A DNA stretch of 64,000 nucleotides, taken from NCBI GenBank assembly GCA_020081605.1, contig JAHREC010000009.1:2666001-2730000 (forward strand), read 5' to 3'. Of the stretch, positions 12,132-23,298 are shown in pieces. The notes beneath the pieces are model-generated. The model was not told where the DNA came from. It worked only from the letters and a program-made list of their open reading frames with translations, and did no database searches. This DNA comes from Albifimbria verrucaria (taxonomy: Eukaryota; Ascomycota; Sordariomycetes; Hypocreales; Stachybotryaceae). Numbering within the stretch: position 1 is the stretch's first letter; each line of letters starts with the position of its first letter. The translations under genes and the position numbers were made by a program.

Positions 12132-14598
12132 ATGGACCCAACGTCATCATCGGTTGGCGGCAACATCAGCCCTGCAGGTGTAGGAACGTCCACGTCCATG
12201 GTTGGAGCCGGGGCTGGCTCCGCACCAAGCCTTGCCAATGACAGTGACCTGTTGCTGGACATGGCATTTATCGGATCATCCGATCAAGCATGCAAAGAAT
12301 GTAGAAGGCGCAAGGCCCGTTGTAATCGAGCCCTGCCCACGTGTGACTTATGCATACGATATCGTCGGCATTGCTTGTATGAGAAGCATAGTAGGACACC
12401 CTTGACACGGAAGTGTGTACACCCCTCCATGCTATCATGATTGGTTTAATGCAAAGAGCAGAAGATACTAATATACTAAAGGCATCTAACCGAAGTCGAA
12501 ACACGCCTGGAAAGAGCAGAGGCTTTGGTGAAGCACATGCGGAACCTTGTGCCCTCAAATCTAAGGAGCTGGGAACGGCAAGCATCAACTGGCGATGCCT
12601 CGCAAGCACCTCCTGCATCTTTCGACTTCTCGAACGCCCCTGGACCTACTACAGAGGTAGGGGATTCGAATAATGAGCAGCGAATTATGCAAATTCCAAA
12701 AACACCAGTCCCTGTGCCACAGGCTCATGCTCCTCCGAGTAGCAGTACAGGCCAGGTACCAAATTCGCTGGATACGGATCACCAAAGAATGCTGGAGGGT
12801 CCTCCTGCAGACGACTTTGAATGGAGTGAATTTGAGAATTCTGCATATCCCAACGGACTTTCACCAGATGCCGTGGTCGAAGGCACGGAAGAGGAAAGCC
12901 CAATATCCGATGGCATGGCTTCTCTGACAGTCAATGAGCGTGAAGCTGGTTATCTAGGGGTCGCATCAGGGGCAGCTCTACTGCGTTTGCTTGAGCCCAA
13001 GTCTCGAAGACGGGCTTCCTCTCGAACACAACAACGTAGCCCGCTGGCCTATTCGCTCACACAACAACCCAACCCGAATCGTCACGTCTCCGAAGCCATG
13101 ATCGATGCCTACTTCCGTCTCTATCATGTTAGCTATCCCATCATACATGAGCCTACATTTCGTGCACAATACAGCGAGGTCATTCCACGTCCCAATGGGC
13201 CTTGTTGGACCGTTTTGGCATATGTGGTTGCTGCTATTGGAGTGTGGTCGTCGGCAACATCGTCAGCAGACATGCTAGATATGGCGTTGTTTGCACAAGC
13301 CCGATCCCTTCTTAGTTTCAACTTTCTCGAAGTGGGAAACTTAACACTTGTACAGGCATTAACACTAGCATCCAATTATCAACAAAACGCGACAAACCGA
13401 ACTCTGGGTACAATTATCTTGGCCTTGCTGTGCGAATGGCAATGGGGCTTGGGTTGCACAAAGAATTTCAAGAGTGGAATATTTCTCCCTTGACCATGGA
13501 GATTCGAAGACGAGTATGGTGGTCTCTATGTGTTTTCGACGTGGGAGCAACTGTCACCTTCAGCCGACCTGACGTTTGGCCTTACAAAGGAGTGGAAGTC
13601 TCATTTCCCTCAACGTGAATGACAAGGTGAGCCTGGCTGTGTCAGTTACTTATTCACTTGTACTGACTGAGATATAGGATCTTACTGCGGCTTCCCAAGC
13701 ATACCCACCTGAAAGCCCTCAGATAACCCCATACACTGCCGTTGCCACCCAGGCACGATTTCACATCGCTACGCATGAGATATACGAGAAGGTCATCTCA
13801 AAACCTTTCCCTTCTGCAAATGATCTTCTCCATTTAGATTCTTCTTTGATCGAAACATGGCAAGCCGCAGTGCCCTCATATTTCTCGGAAGCTGTTAGAG
13901 TTCCTCCCCGGTACGCATTGTCTCAAGCGGTGATGTCCTGGCGATTCCGAAACTTACGGATCATCATGTATCGGCCTTTCGTAATCCGCAGGGCATTGAG
14001 ACGGAAAGCAGACCATGACGAGGGAAGCACAAAGGCGTATAACCGATGTCTAGCTGATTCCAAGTCCACCATCATAATGATATCCAAGTACTGGGAGCAA
14101 CATGAACATAACCGGCTCGCGGCTTGGTACGGACTTTATTTTCTCTTTCAGGCCGCCTTAATTCCTTTAATTTGCCTACGAAATGACCCCTCTGCCGCTG
14201 CAGCAGCTGACTGGAGGTCGCAACTCACTACTACTCTCCACACAATAGCAGCAATGTCCCCTGCAAACGCGAGCAGTGCCCGTTGTCATCAAATTATATC
14301 AGACCTCTGCGGAAGGTACCTAGATATTTCCCAAGCAGATCAAACGGGAAGCCAAGTGGATGGCCAAGTCCATCAGCTCACTGCGGAAGCATCAGTAGGC
14401 GAAGGTGGGCTAGAATCATGGATGGCGGAGGGTCCTGTCGGAGAAAGCCCACAAACACAGATCAATAGCGTCTTTAGCATGATGTGGCCCAATGTTCCGC
14501 CTTTGGAGGCAGCAGATGTAGTTATGGGCGACGAAGCTGGATGGATGGAGTTCCTCCGCGCTGGAAGCAACGAAAGCTGGAGCGCACCGAACACTTGA
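12132..14598 (+). CDS. Zn2Cys6 transcription factor with fungal-specific domain, likely cluster regulator (frame broken twice)
   Basis: About 782 residues after restoring two lost bases. The exons are 12132-12412, 12482-13626 and 13678-14598, with introns 12413-12481 and 13627-13677. The binuclear zinc cluster has Cys at 54, 57, 64, 71, 74 and 81 (C-x2-C-x6-C-x6-C-x2-C-x6-C). A basic linker and a short heptad helix (HLTEVETRLERAEALV) follow, suggesting dimerisation. The middle (FRLYHVSYPIIHEPTF, GLHKEFQEW, RRRVWWSLCVFDV) is the fungal transcription-factor domain. The breaks are at the A-run 13384-13387 and the C-run 13607-13609; fixing each gives family-typical text (KRDKPNSGYNYLGLAVRM; SFPLNVND). 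Exon total plus two is 2349, a multiple of three. Its place inside the cluster suggests local regulation. Confidence 0.88.
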
Positions 14599-15156
14599 TA
14601 TGATCCAAAGCATTGAATATCAAGTTTCACTGACCGATCTTTTGTGTCGATTTGGCTTTCATCCTTCATAAATATTACGAATACCCTAGGAGATCATCCT
14701 CATTTCATGGTTACCATCTGAGTTACACCAATCTCATCCAAAGAATAGGTTGACGGAATTCGGATAAAGGGACAAGAAATGCCATATCCGAACAGTGGCA
14801 GCATCCCATACCCGGTGCACGAGTCTACTGGTGGGTTCCTCAAATGGTTTCAAGCAGTGGCCCTGCAGTCTCACAAAAACAAGCAGCTCCAAATGGTAGT
14901 ATTACCATAAATCCTCCATTGAAACATTTCGCAGATGCCTTCCTAGAAAGCTCATCCATTCCAGACGTAATCTAGTAGTTGAATGGCATAATACACTAAC
15001 CACATGGTCTTCTAACGTCCTTTTTAACCATCCTTCTGACTGTTTTTCGTCTAGTTCCTGATTCATAGCTTCTTGCTAAGCGATACCTGTGATCAGTATC
15101 CTCGCCCATGATCCCCCTAGGTCGGATGAGTACGTGGCAGGCTGCTCTTTGTCGGC
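14599..15156. other. Intergenic between convergent genes
   Basis: The 3' flanks of the regulator (plus strand) and the FAD oxidase (minus strand). No gene seen. Confidence 0.6.
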
Positions 15157-16911
15157 TTACGCAATCTTGGCGTAGAAGTTGAATTTTCCGTCAGGGTCGT
15201 ATTTGTTTTTCAAATTTCGTAGTTTCTCTTGCCTCCATGGCTCATATCCATACCAGTTCTCGAAATTTTCATTACCATAGGCGTAATTCACGTACGTGTG
15301 CAACTCTTCTCTGCCACTACCCTGGTAAAGGATCTGACGAAGACTGTTGCCCAGGTCAGCTGCCTTGTTATCAAGCTCCGGTCCAGCTGGATTATAAATA
15401 ATGAGCGGTGCAACAAGCAAGCGATCCTCCCGGAAGGAAATGCTGTTGAATCGCTCGCAATAGCACGAACACCTTGTGTGGAGTAGCCTTCAAAAAGAAA
15501 CAGCGAGCCAGCCAGCTCAGGAGTGTCATGAGTGGCAGAAGCAAATAAATCATAAACCTCTCGCTGGCTAGGAATGTCGTACTCGTGGGGAAGGTCGATG
15601 GGGAAACGATTGTTAACATAACCAGCCTTTTGGCATGGAGCATCGCTGAGGCTATTCGCAGTCCATCGTGGTAAGTCGGGATAGCTTCCAGAGCCAGAGT
15701 CCTGTACTATAGGAGCGAGTTGGTCAAATGGTGTGGTGTAAATCGGATCAACAGTCTGGACTCCTTCTTGGAGAATGAAAAACATTATAACAGGCTAATC
15801 TAAACGTCAGAAACCACGGCGATTCTTCAATGCTCTTGGATTACTTACTCTCTCAGGGTCAAGATCAGGACTATTAAAGAAGAAAGAGTAGTTGATAACA
15901 TCCACTGGGTGATTACCATTCTGACCAATATACGTGTTGATATTTTCGTAGAGGTCTTCGACCTTGTCACCACTTAGAATGAAGCTGGCGTACGCCCAAT
16001 CAGGATGCTCAACGTCGTAGATCTTTGAAGTAACCGAAGTCACGATACCGAAGTTATGGCCGGCGCCTTGCATAGCCCACCACAAGTCCGACTCTTCATC
16101 GATTCTTTGGATAGTTCCGTCAGCAAGTACAATATTCATCGAAACGAATTGATCTGAAATCAGTCCATGACGCCCCTGAAGGAAGCCGTGGCCGCCACCA
16201 AGCCCCGGACCAAGGAGGCTAACGCATTCACACCCACCAGTCACTGAATATAGTTAGCAAGGGCGAAGGGGTCACTAGTAATTGATTGAGCGTTTCCTTG
16301 CAACTGACCAGTTTGTTTCCCAGCAGCCCATAGCGTTGATGTTATAACATGCGATAATGTCCCACCCCAATCGTGGCTGTCTGGCCATCAGCTGCAATCT
16401 CGACGCTATTCAATTGATTAAGCCAAATCTGAATGCCATTTTGCATATTTCCTTGCGTTATAATGGCGCCGTGCCCTGCATTGACTGCGAGGAAAGGAAC
16501 GCCCCGTTGGTTTGCGTATTTGACCTGTTGTCACATTGGTATTAGCAGCGGAAGAGGGCTCAGGTAGCACGTGGAGACTTACAGTCTCTGCGACATCGTT
16601 CTCCGTGGTGGGAACGACAACAAAGCGCACTCAGGGGTTTTCAGTGCAGACCATCGTTTAGTTGCTCTTGAAAAGTCATTAGATCCTGGAAAGTAAATGT
16701 GTGCCGTGGGAGACAGTTTTTCAACAAGGCTTGCTACGTCCTCTGAACGCTCGCAACATCCTGAGTTAAGGTCGCGACCCCATGACGCGACATGGCAGAC
16801 AGAACCTACAGCCCATATAGCGACAATCAAAGCGACCTTCAATATGATACGACTACCTACACAAACTCGTGGACCTGTGGGGAAAACCCACGATAGGAAT
16901 GAGCCAGCCAT
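15157..16911 (-). CDS. Secreted FAD-linked oxidase, berberine-bridge-enzyme type (frame broken three times)
   Basis: About 526 residues in four exons: 16583-16911, 16309-16524, 15849-16243 and 15157-15794. The introns are 16525-16582, 16244-16308 and 15795-15848, all with consensus ends. A hydrophobic segment near the N-terminus (IILKVALIVAIWAVG) suggests a signal sequence or anchor. The first in-frame ATG is 16911. The FAD-binding PCMH-type domain has AGHGAI, whose His would attach FAD, and GCECVSLLGPGLGGGHG with a candidate second covalent Cys. The BBE-type C-terminus reads NYAYGNENFENWYG and then LKNKYDPDGKFNFY. Breaks at 15436-15437, 16365-16368 and 16622-16624 each need one base, giving 1581 bases in total. 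Related enzymes oxidise sugars, oligosaccharides or secondary metabolites; which applies here is unknown. Its promoter has a CGG-N10-CCG site. Confidence 0.87.
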
Positions 16912-17833
16912 CGCCACACCAATGAGTTTCGGAGTTTGTGGAGGTCAATGTGACAGTTCTAAAACCCACCCGGATAATCTGCCAGTATTTATATGGGCGG
17001 AATCCGCGGACTTGGAGCGGCTCTCGTTTGCCGTAGAGCCCGGATGCAAGCCTATATTCGGCATCGCTTACCGAAATGGTCTGTCCATAGGATTTATGTG
17101 GACAGGCCAGAATCAACATGAAAGCGAAATATCTGCGCAACAGGCTACAGACGTGAATCACAGAAGCAACATGCCTGTCAGAGTAGCATCTTGTAAGCCA
17201 AGGGTAGCATCACGCTGTCGTTTAATATGCACTCCTGCATTAGGTGGTGCGCCTCAGAACATGGATTAAAGCGACGCAGCGAATCAGCGGAGCACATCCT
17301 GTGTCTACTATGCATACCAATAATGGTTCGACCAAGAACTGGCTAGCAGGACCAGGGAAAAACGATAAGGGTATTACGTGAGTTCTAGCGAGTGTAACTG
17401 TTGTGGTTACTATTTGATGGGCCTGGGTAGCATCCGCTGGGACTTTGTGACTGGAAGCTCTCACTGCATGACGGCGGTTACTGTGTTGAGTATGGTGGGC
17501 TTTTGTAGGGCGAGAATCGTGCCATTCCGGGTTCTTCCTTTATTTAAAATCAGGCATGCTTGATGACTTACGCTCCGCCCGAAGATAATAATAACGATTG
17601 TGATTTGGCTTTGGCGTTTCCAGCTATTTTAGTGAATGTAATTGTGCCAGAGCGCTATTATAGCTCTCCCAATTCTCAAAAACTGAAAACGTACAAGCTA
17701 CATTGTCCTCAAGCAAATAATTACCAACACGTACCTGGGCAGTCCTTGATGAGAGGTCTGGTCACAAGTGAGGTTTTTAATGACGCCTCTATCCAACAAG
17801 ACAGAAACACTTATTAACCATCTATGACAGAGC
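16912..17833. other. Intergenic upstream of the FAD oxidase
   Basis: No gene seen; the short open frames have no recognisable content. It contains a CGG-N10-CCG site at 17018-17033 and a CGG-N9-CCG at 17059-17073. Confidence 0.55.
17018..17033. promoter_or_regulatory. CGG-N10-CCG element, site 5
   Basis: CGG at 17018-17020 and CCG at 17031-17033, 107 bp upstream of the FAD oxidase ATG. It shares CGGCTCTC with the site at 7067. Confidence 0.5.
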
Positions 17834-20287
17834 CTACTCTACGCTTGCCGGGCTCGGTGGCAATTCTCCAGTCGTCCAATTTGCGGGCGATCTATCGAGA
17901 ACGAACTCCATGGTTCCGCCTGACTCAAATATGTCTGCCCAAGAAACCCAAGATTTATCCCAAGCATTCCCGTTCACTCTGAGTGATTTCACGTAAAATG
18001 AGTCCTCTGAACCACCGGTTGACGAAACTTGTAGTTTCTTGTCTCCTCCGAGGTTGATCGTCAGGTTTCTAAACCACGGCGAACCGATCAAGAAAGTAGT
18101 CTGACCAGTAATTGGATACAGTCCGATCATATTCCAAAGCAGCCAAGACTCCATCGCCCCGGCATCACTGTTTCCTGGAAGACCATTTGGTGTTGGTCTA
18201 TAGTAAGATTTGGCCACGAATCGGCTTCGGCGGACAGATAAATCTTGACGGTTCACAAAATTGTACAAATAAGGAGAGCCGAAACTAGGCTCATTGCCAG
18301 GGTTGAACATAGTGTTCCCAAATTGGCCATTTCCACTGGAGAGACCAGGTGTGAATAGCTTCTCCAAACGGTCGACGAACATATCGCGCCCACCGACCAA
18401 GGAGACAATTTTTGCCACATCGTGGTGTGCATTGAATGAGTACTCCCAGGGTAGACCCTGATAGTAATAGTCCCCCAATAACATCCACCGCACGTCGTGG
18501 GGTCCTGGTTTATGAACCCGTTCAAATTGCGAGGGCCAAGAAATCCGGAGTGACCTAAGGCTGTCATATTGGGATTCCATTGGTTTCGCCAGTTGCGGGA
18601 GCGTTTGAGATATTTTGCTGCATCAGCCTCCCGGCCCAACCCCGAGCAACTTGGGAGAGACAAAAGTCATTAGCAGCGTATTCTACAGCACGGCTGACAG
18701 ACCTCGTGAATTTTGGTGTGATGAAGCCATGCTCAATCCAGTCCGGCAGAGCACCGCGGCCTTCCTTTACTGAACCAGAAGGGTCACGCCCGTCATCATC
18801 ATTCGGAGGTGTTACTTCGGCATTTTTCAACATGGCTGCGAAACCATCTTCCCAGTTGACTTTTCCCCGGACGCCCTTAACATAGGCATCTGCAAACACA
18901 TTGTCTGAGTTCGAGCCACCCTGAACAGCGCCATTCCAGTGAGAGGAACGAGCATCGCTCACGTAGCCTTCATGACGCCATACATCAATCAGAGAACGGA
19001 TGAATTCCTCATATGCGTTGGGTTGCAATATGTGCAGAAGCGAGGTAGTGCAACGGAACTTTAGTCATTTTGTTAGCGGAGCTCGTAGGTTAAAGTGGTC
19101 ACCAACGTACAGTATCCCAAAAGGTGAAGATATCATCATAATAAGGCTCAGATGATTCCCACAGAGGATTTTCCCCAGTTTTGTTGGTGGGTAGAAGGTT
19201 CATAAAGTACAGCGCAGTGTACAGTTGTGTTTTCATTGTCTCGTTTGTATCAGTAGTGGTGACTTTTGATAACACTTCTGCATTCCATGCAGCTCGTGTG
19301 TTCCCTCGAACGGTATCGATTGATGTGCCTTCGGGGATCTGTTCATTGACGTTGCTACACGCCTGACTGGTAGAGATGAAGGAAACTCCTACCCTTGAGT
19401 GAATTGTGTCTTCTTCAAAGGAAAAGACAGCCCCGAGGCGAGCTTGTGATGACTCGTATGTAGTTTTGTTGCTGTATTCAACCAACGTGCTACTAGTTCT
19501 CCCGTTGCTAATAAACGTCCTATATGTTGCGGGGCTGTCAAAATAACCACAAAAGTATATGCGCCACGGTCCAGCTCTGTTCCAGCCCTGCAATATGTCA
19601 GCGCCTTCAATGTTGGCAAGTTGTAACGGATGGTACTCACATTGTCGTAAATGCCGTAGCCTTCATAGTGCACATGTCCAGGCTGATCCTCCTTCACATC
19701 GATACGACCGCCGAGATAGTTCTGGCCTAAGCCCTGGCCGCGGTATGAAGGCAGAACATGTGAGACATCAACCACAATGTTGGGTTGCACTGAGTCTTTT
19801 GGAAAGGTGTACTTGTACAGTCCACCCTTCCTTGTTGCGCTAAGCTCCACGGTAATGCCGGAACCGAGCGAGGACTTGTAATAACCAACTTCAGTAATGT
19901 CCGGGCTGGCTCGCGTAGCTTGCAAGTTGGCGAGGGGTTTGAGATGTTTCCTAACACTGGGAGCTGGGATACAACGCCATACTTAGGGCGCCGCCAGTGC
20001 CTGATTCATGAAGCATGGAGAACCCAGTGAAATTTCCGTTCGGTTGGTAGCCCGAGTAACTGTCTACGCCATTCTCCAGATCGGGCCCTAGCTTAACCAT
20101 TCCCAAGGGCCACGAGACGCCTGGAAATGTGTTGCCTCCATTTATAGAGCCGGTCTTTGAAGTTACTCTCATACTCATAGTATTCCATACAGGACTCGGC
20201 ACTTACATCCGTTCTCACATAGTTGGCGAGGTCGTCTGACTGCTCAGCAGCCGCAGCTAGCACGCTAAAAGCAAGCCACCATAGCAT
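17834..20287 (-). CDS. Secreted GH92 alpha-mannosidase (frame broken four times)
   Basis: About 766 residues in four exons: 20207-20287, 19641-20154, 19111-19587 and 17834-19058. The introns are 20155-20206, 19588-19640 and 19059-19110. A clear signal peptide starts MLWWLAFSVLAAAAE. GH92 features in order: NTFPGVSWPLGMVKLGP and a FSMLHESGTGGA stretch near the N-terminus, NEWRxQW-like NWRNQWNP, HSGFLGPRN, a PWEYSFNAHHD motif, and a GNSDAGAMESWLLWNMIGLYP segment near the C-terminus. Breaks at 18472-18476, 18633-18634, 19934-19937 and 19986-19988 each need one base, and the sum is 2301, a multiple of three. GH92 enzymes are calcium-dependent exo-alpha-mannosidases (mostly alpha-1,2) that trim mannans or N-glycans. 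It probably feeds mannose to the cluster or trims cell-wall mannoprotein; both are inferences. Confidence 0.9.
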
Positions 20288-20983
20288 CGTAAGGAAACTA
20301 GGAAGCTGACTATACAAAATTTAAAGAACCATATACTGCGTCTGAAATTGGATGGAGGAGAGGCCGGCTCTTATCAGGACTTTCAGGGTCGCCCAGATGT
20401 GGAAGGTTGTTAACGGAAAAGCGGGGATATGAAGATGAATGTACCGCTGTGAAGAAACGTGACTTTGATGCTTTACGTGAATGGATCCTGACCAGAAAAA
20501 CATGGGACGATATTATTTAGCAAATACAATGCCAAGTCTTACGAGGCAATTTGATGACGTTGTGCATTTAGTTGTGGGCCTGTGTAGATCATAGTCGGGA
20601 TATGGGATAGTCGTCTCAGTTTGTTATATCAGGCTTGTATGTGGAATGGGTTCACGATATGCCCGACAACTCATCTAGTAAATAGCAAGTATCTGGCCAG
20701 TAACGAGCGAAGAGCAGCAACTTCAAATTCTCTTGCGGGATTATTTCCTAGGTCTCCTATGGCCATGAGTAACCCGCGACCACGATTTTCAATCACTATT
20801 CAGGGGTCGAGGGCAACCCTGGTAGGCATGCCTAGAGCCTGCATAAGTGGCCCATGCGACGACTTGTTTAAAAGCTTTAAACAATCACGAAAGATATACT
20901 GGGAAACTGCATCCAAAGGTGCTCCTCATTTGACGAGAATTTATTAGCTATTCAAGAGTTTCATTATCATCCCGCGACCTAAA
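20288..20983. other. Intergenic
   Basis: The promoter side of the mannosidase gene and the 3' flank of the SnoaL-like gene. No gene and no CGG-N10-CCG pair seen. Confidence 0.55.
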
Positions 20984-21896
20984 CTATGACGACTTGTCTT
21001 CCGACCCAACAGCGTGGCCAAGAACTGGGCAGCCTGCTGCAGCAGCGGCCTCGGCCACTGTCTGTTTGCTTACTCCTTCAGGTGCAATTTGACGGAACAT
21101 CTCTACAGGGTCAAACCACGTTTCTAGTTTGGTAACTTTCATCTTATCGTTCAGGTGCGCCACTGTCACACCTTGAATATCGATGGGACCACCATGCGCT
21201 TTCGCATGAACCTTTCACCGTTGCTAACAGATGTTTAGTAAACCAATTCACAAATCTGGTCGGGGCTTAACTCACTCATCCAAAGCAGTGTAGTCGCTCT
21301 CCATCACACCCCAATGTCTCCATCGGAAAGCCACGACAGGTGGGCCACTGTACACCTCAAGTACCTCCCATGCAAACGTCGGCATCATCCTCTTAAAGGT
21401 CTTATGACTCGATGCCAGATCTGAATGCTTGGGGCTATACCATTGATTTGAAGCCGTGATGATGGCATTGTATGTGCCCACTTTAAGCATGTGATCGCCT
21501 GTTTGTGATGGGCCGCCATTTACAGAGAAGGAGTAATTATCAGGATCAACGGTTCGCCATTCAGAAAGCTTAGTCTTGAAGGAAGCTTCGATCTCCCAAT
21601 TCTTTACTAAGTTCTGTACAAGGTCGGGTAGGCTACCCTTCTCGTGACTGGTACGCTTGCCTAGATTGTCATCAGTATGTAGTGTTTAGTTGATCAGACA
21701 AGGTCGAATTACTTTCTTCAAAAAATCGACGCGTTTTGGAATAGTCTGGCGGCCGGCCATATCTCCACTGGCAGTTCAGATCTCTAAGGACCGCATCGGG
21801 ATCCGTCATGTAATCTGGGAGGCCCGTTGCCTCGGATTCTGCGGCCACTGGGGCGTCCGCCACAGCGGTGGGTGTGTTGTCTACTTCGTTTGTCAT
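20984..21896 (-). CDS. SnoaL-like 'pathogen-related' family protein (frame broken once)
   Basis: About 269 residues in three exons: 21713-21896, 21276-21660 and 20984-21223. The introns are 21661-21712 and 21224-21275, both 52 bp. Conserved text includes LPDYMTDPDAVLRD, a PDYSKTRRFFEES segment, WEVLEVYSGPPVVAFRWRHWG, and KVTKLETWFDPVEMF near the end. This is the NTF2/SnoaL-type fold found in fungal and plant 'pathogen-related' proteins, which have no established enzymatic role. The break at 21211-21212 needs one G, which restores a VHAKAHGGPIDIQG segment; the total is then 810 bases. It lies next to the mannosidase on the same strand. Whether it belongs to the cluster is open. Confidence 0.82.
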
Positions 21897-23148
21897 TGCA
21901 GTTATAGTTCCTTAGCAAGCAAAGTGAGAGATCAAAACAATCCACCTTCGGTGTATGGGTTAAAAGAATGCTCAGGCAATGCACATGCAAACTGGCGACG
22001 CTTCTGCCACTTATACTGGTAGATTTTCCTCGCATCCCCTCTGCATCCCCTCTGCATCCCCTAAGGGCTGGTCTTACGCACCTATGCAGACCCGCTACCC
22101 CTGTTCCACATTGATTCTTGCATTTGATGTAACAGAGTGTCTTGATTTACCAATACTCACGAATGTCAGAGCTAGGTATGAAAGGAGCTTAGGTCAGACG
22201 CATCTGGAATCTTGGTCTCGACCGAATGTACTCGCTGCTCCAATAGGACATGGGCTCAACGATATGGTGGGAGCGTTTGAATCAGGGTCCTGCGCGTCTC
22301 GAACTTGGGAGAGAGGCTTTGTCGCTCATGCACCTTCGCTAGTTTGTTTCCGTCGACCCGAGCACAGATAGAGGCGGTTAGAAGCGACACTAATTACGTT
22401 TTAGCTTGCCATTTTCCGTCAGCTCCGAATATCTTACATTAGTTTGCTTCTCATTGGGTCTTGGCCGCGCCTCTCGGTAAGACGGCGTAGCCTAGGTGGG
22501 CCGGGCCCTCCCTAGACCCTTTCATGTGAAAGATCCCAACAACGTCAATTGAACGAGACCATGCGAGGAGATATTAAAGCTGCAGGATGGGAGACGCCTT
22601 GATTGGCCTGACCTCGTATGTGCATTTCTTCGCCATGGATAGATCAAATTAGCCTGATTGGTGCAGTGCAGCTAGAGCTGCATGAATCGGTGCTCTAAAC
22701 TCTAGAACAGTCCGGGATGCTTTCGTGGCAAACATGCAGTGAGCAACACTAACATCCTGTCCCAATTAAAATAGCTTCCCAGCTGACAGTTTTCCTTGGG
22801 GTGCTGGTCAAAGCAGCGCACCATCTTGCATCCTGAAGTGGTAGAGGAGGGTTTCTTCTACACTCTGGACTCTAGATTCAGCCTGCCCGTCACAGTTTCA
22901 CGCATCCTTTGTTTTCGCCATGATTTACTCGATGATACCGGTACTTTGTCCTGGCTTACCATTTTTGGACCTTTTCTATCACCTTTCAGAATACGAACTT
23001 TTCCCATCGCGATTGAGAGCAGCATAATCGGATCTACCATTCAGGAGCTGCCGGCGGCAAAGGTAGTGCCTCTCAATCAGCCATTCAAAACAATAGAGAT
23101 ACGCCAGACGAGAGGTCGAGAGCTAAATTCACTTACTCAAAATGCGAA
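21897..23148. other. Intergenic with a short triplicated repeat
   Basis: No convincing gene. At about 22032-22062 an 11-bp unit (GCATCCCCTCT) occurs three times in tandem, the last copy imperfect. An open frame at 22796-23152 starts at a non-ATG codon and has no recognised motif. Confidence 0.5.
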
Positions 23149-23298
23149 ATGAGTTACACGAGGAAAGCTAATTTGGATACGCACGTGAACAGTGTTCACC
23201 TGAGCCGAAGGCCCCACGAGTGCTCCGTGTACAGCCGAGCGTTTACAAAGAAGAATGACATCACAAGACATAAAAGAACAAGGCATAAACAAAGATAA
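23149..23298 (+). pseudogene. C2H2 zinc-finger relic
   Basis: A 49-codon frame starting with ATG. It encodes the tail of one finger (RKANLDTHVNSVH) and a second finger (HECSVYSRAFTKKNDITRHKRTRH). The first lacks its Cys pair, and in the second the second Cys is replaced by Tyr (TAC), so neither is a complete C2H2 finger. It looks like the degraded 3' end of a fungal C2H2 regulator; I see no upstream exon. Confidence 0.55.
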
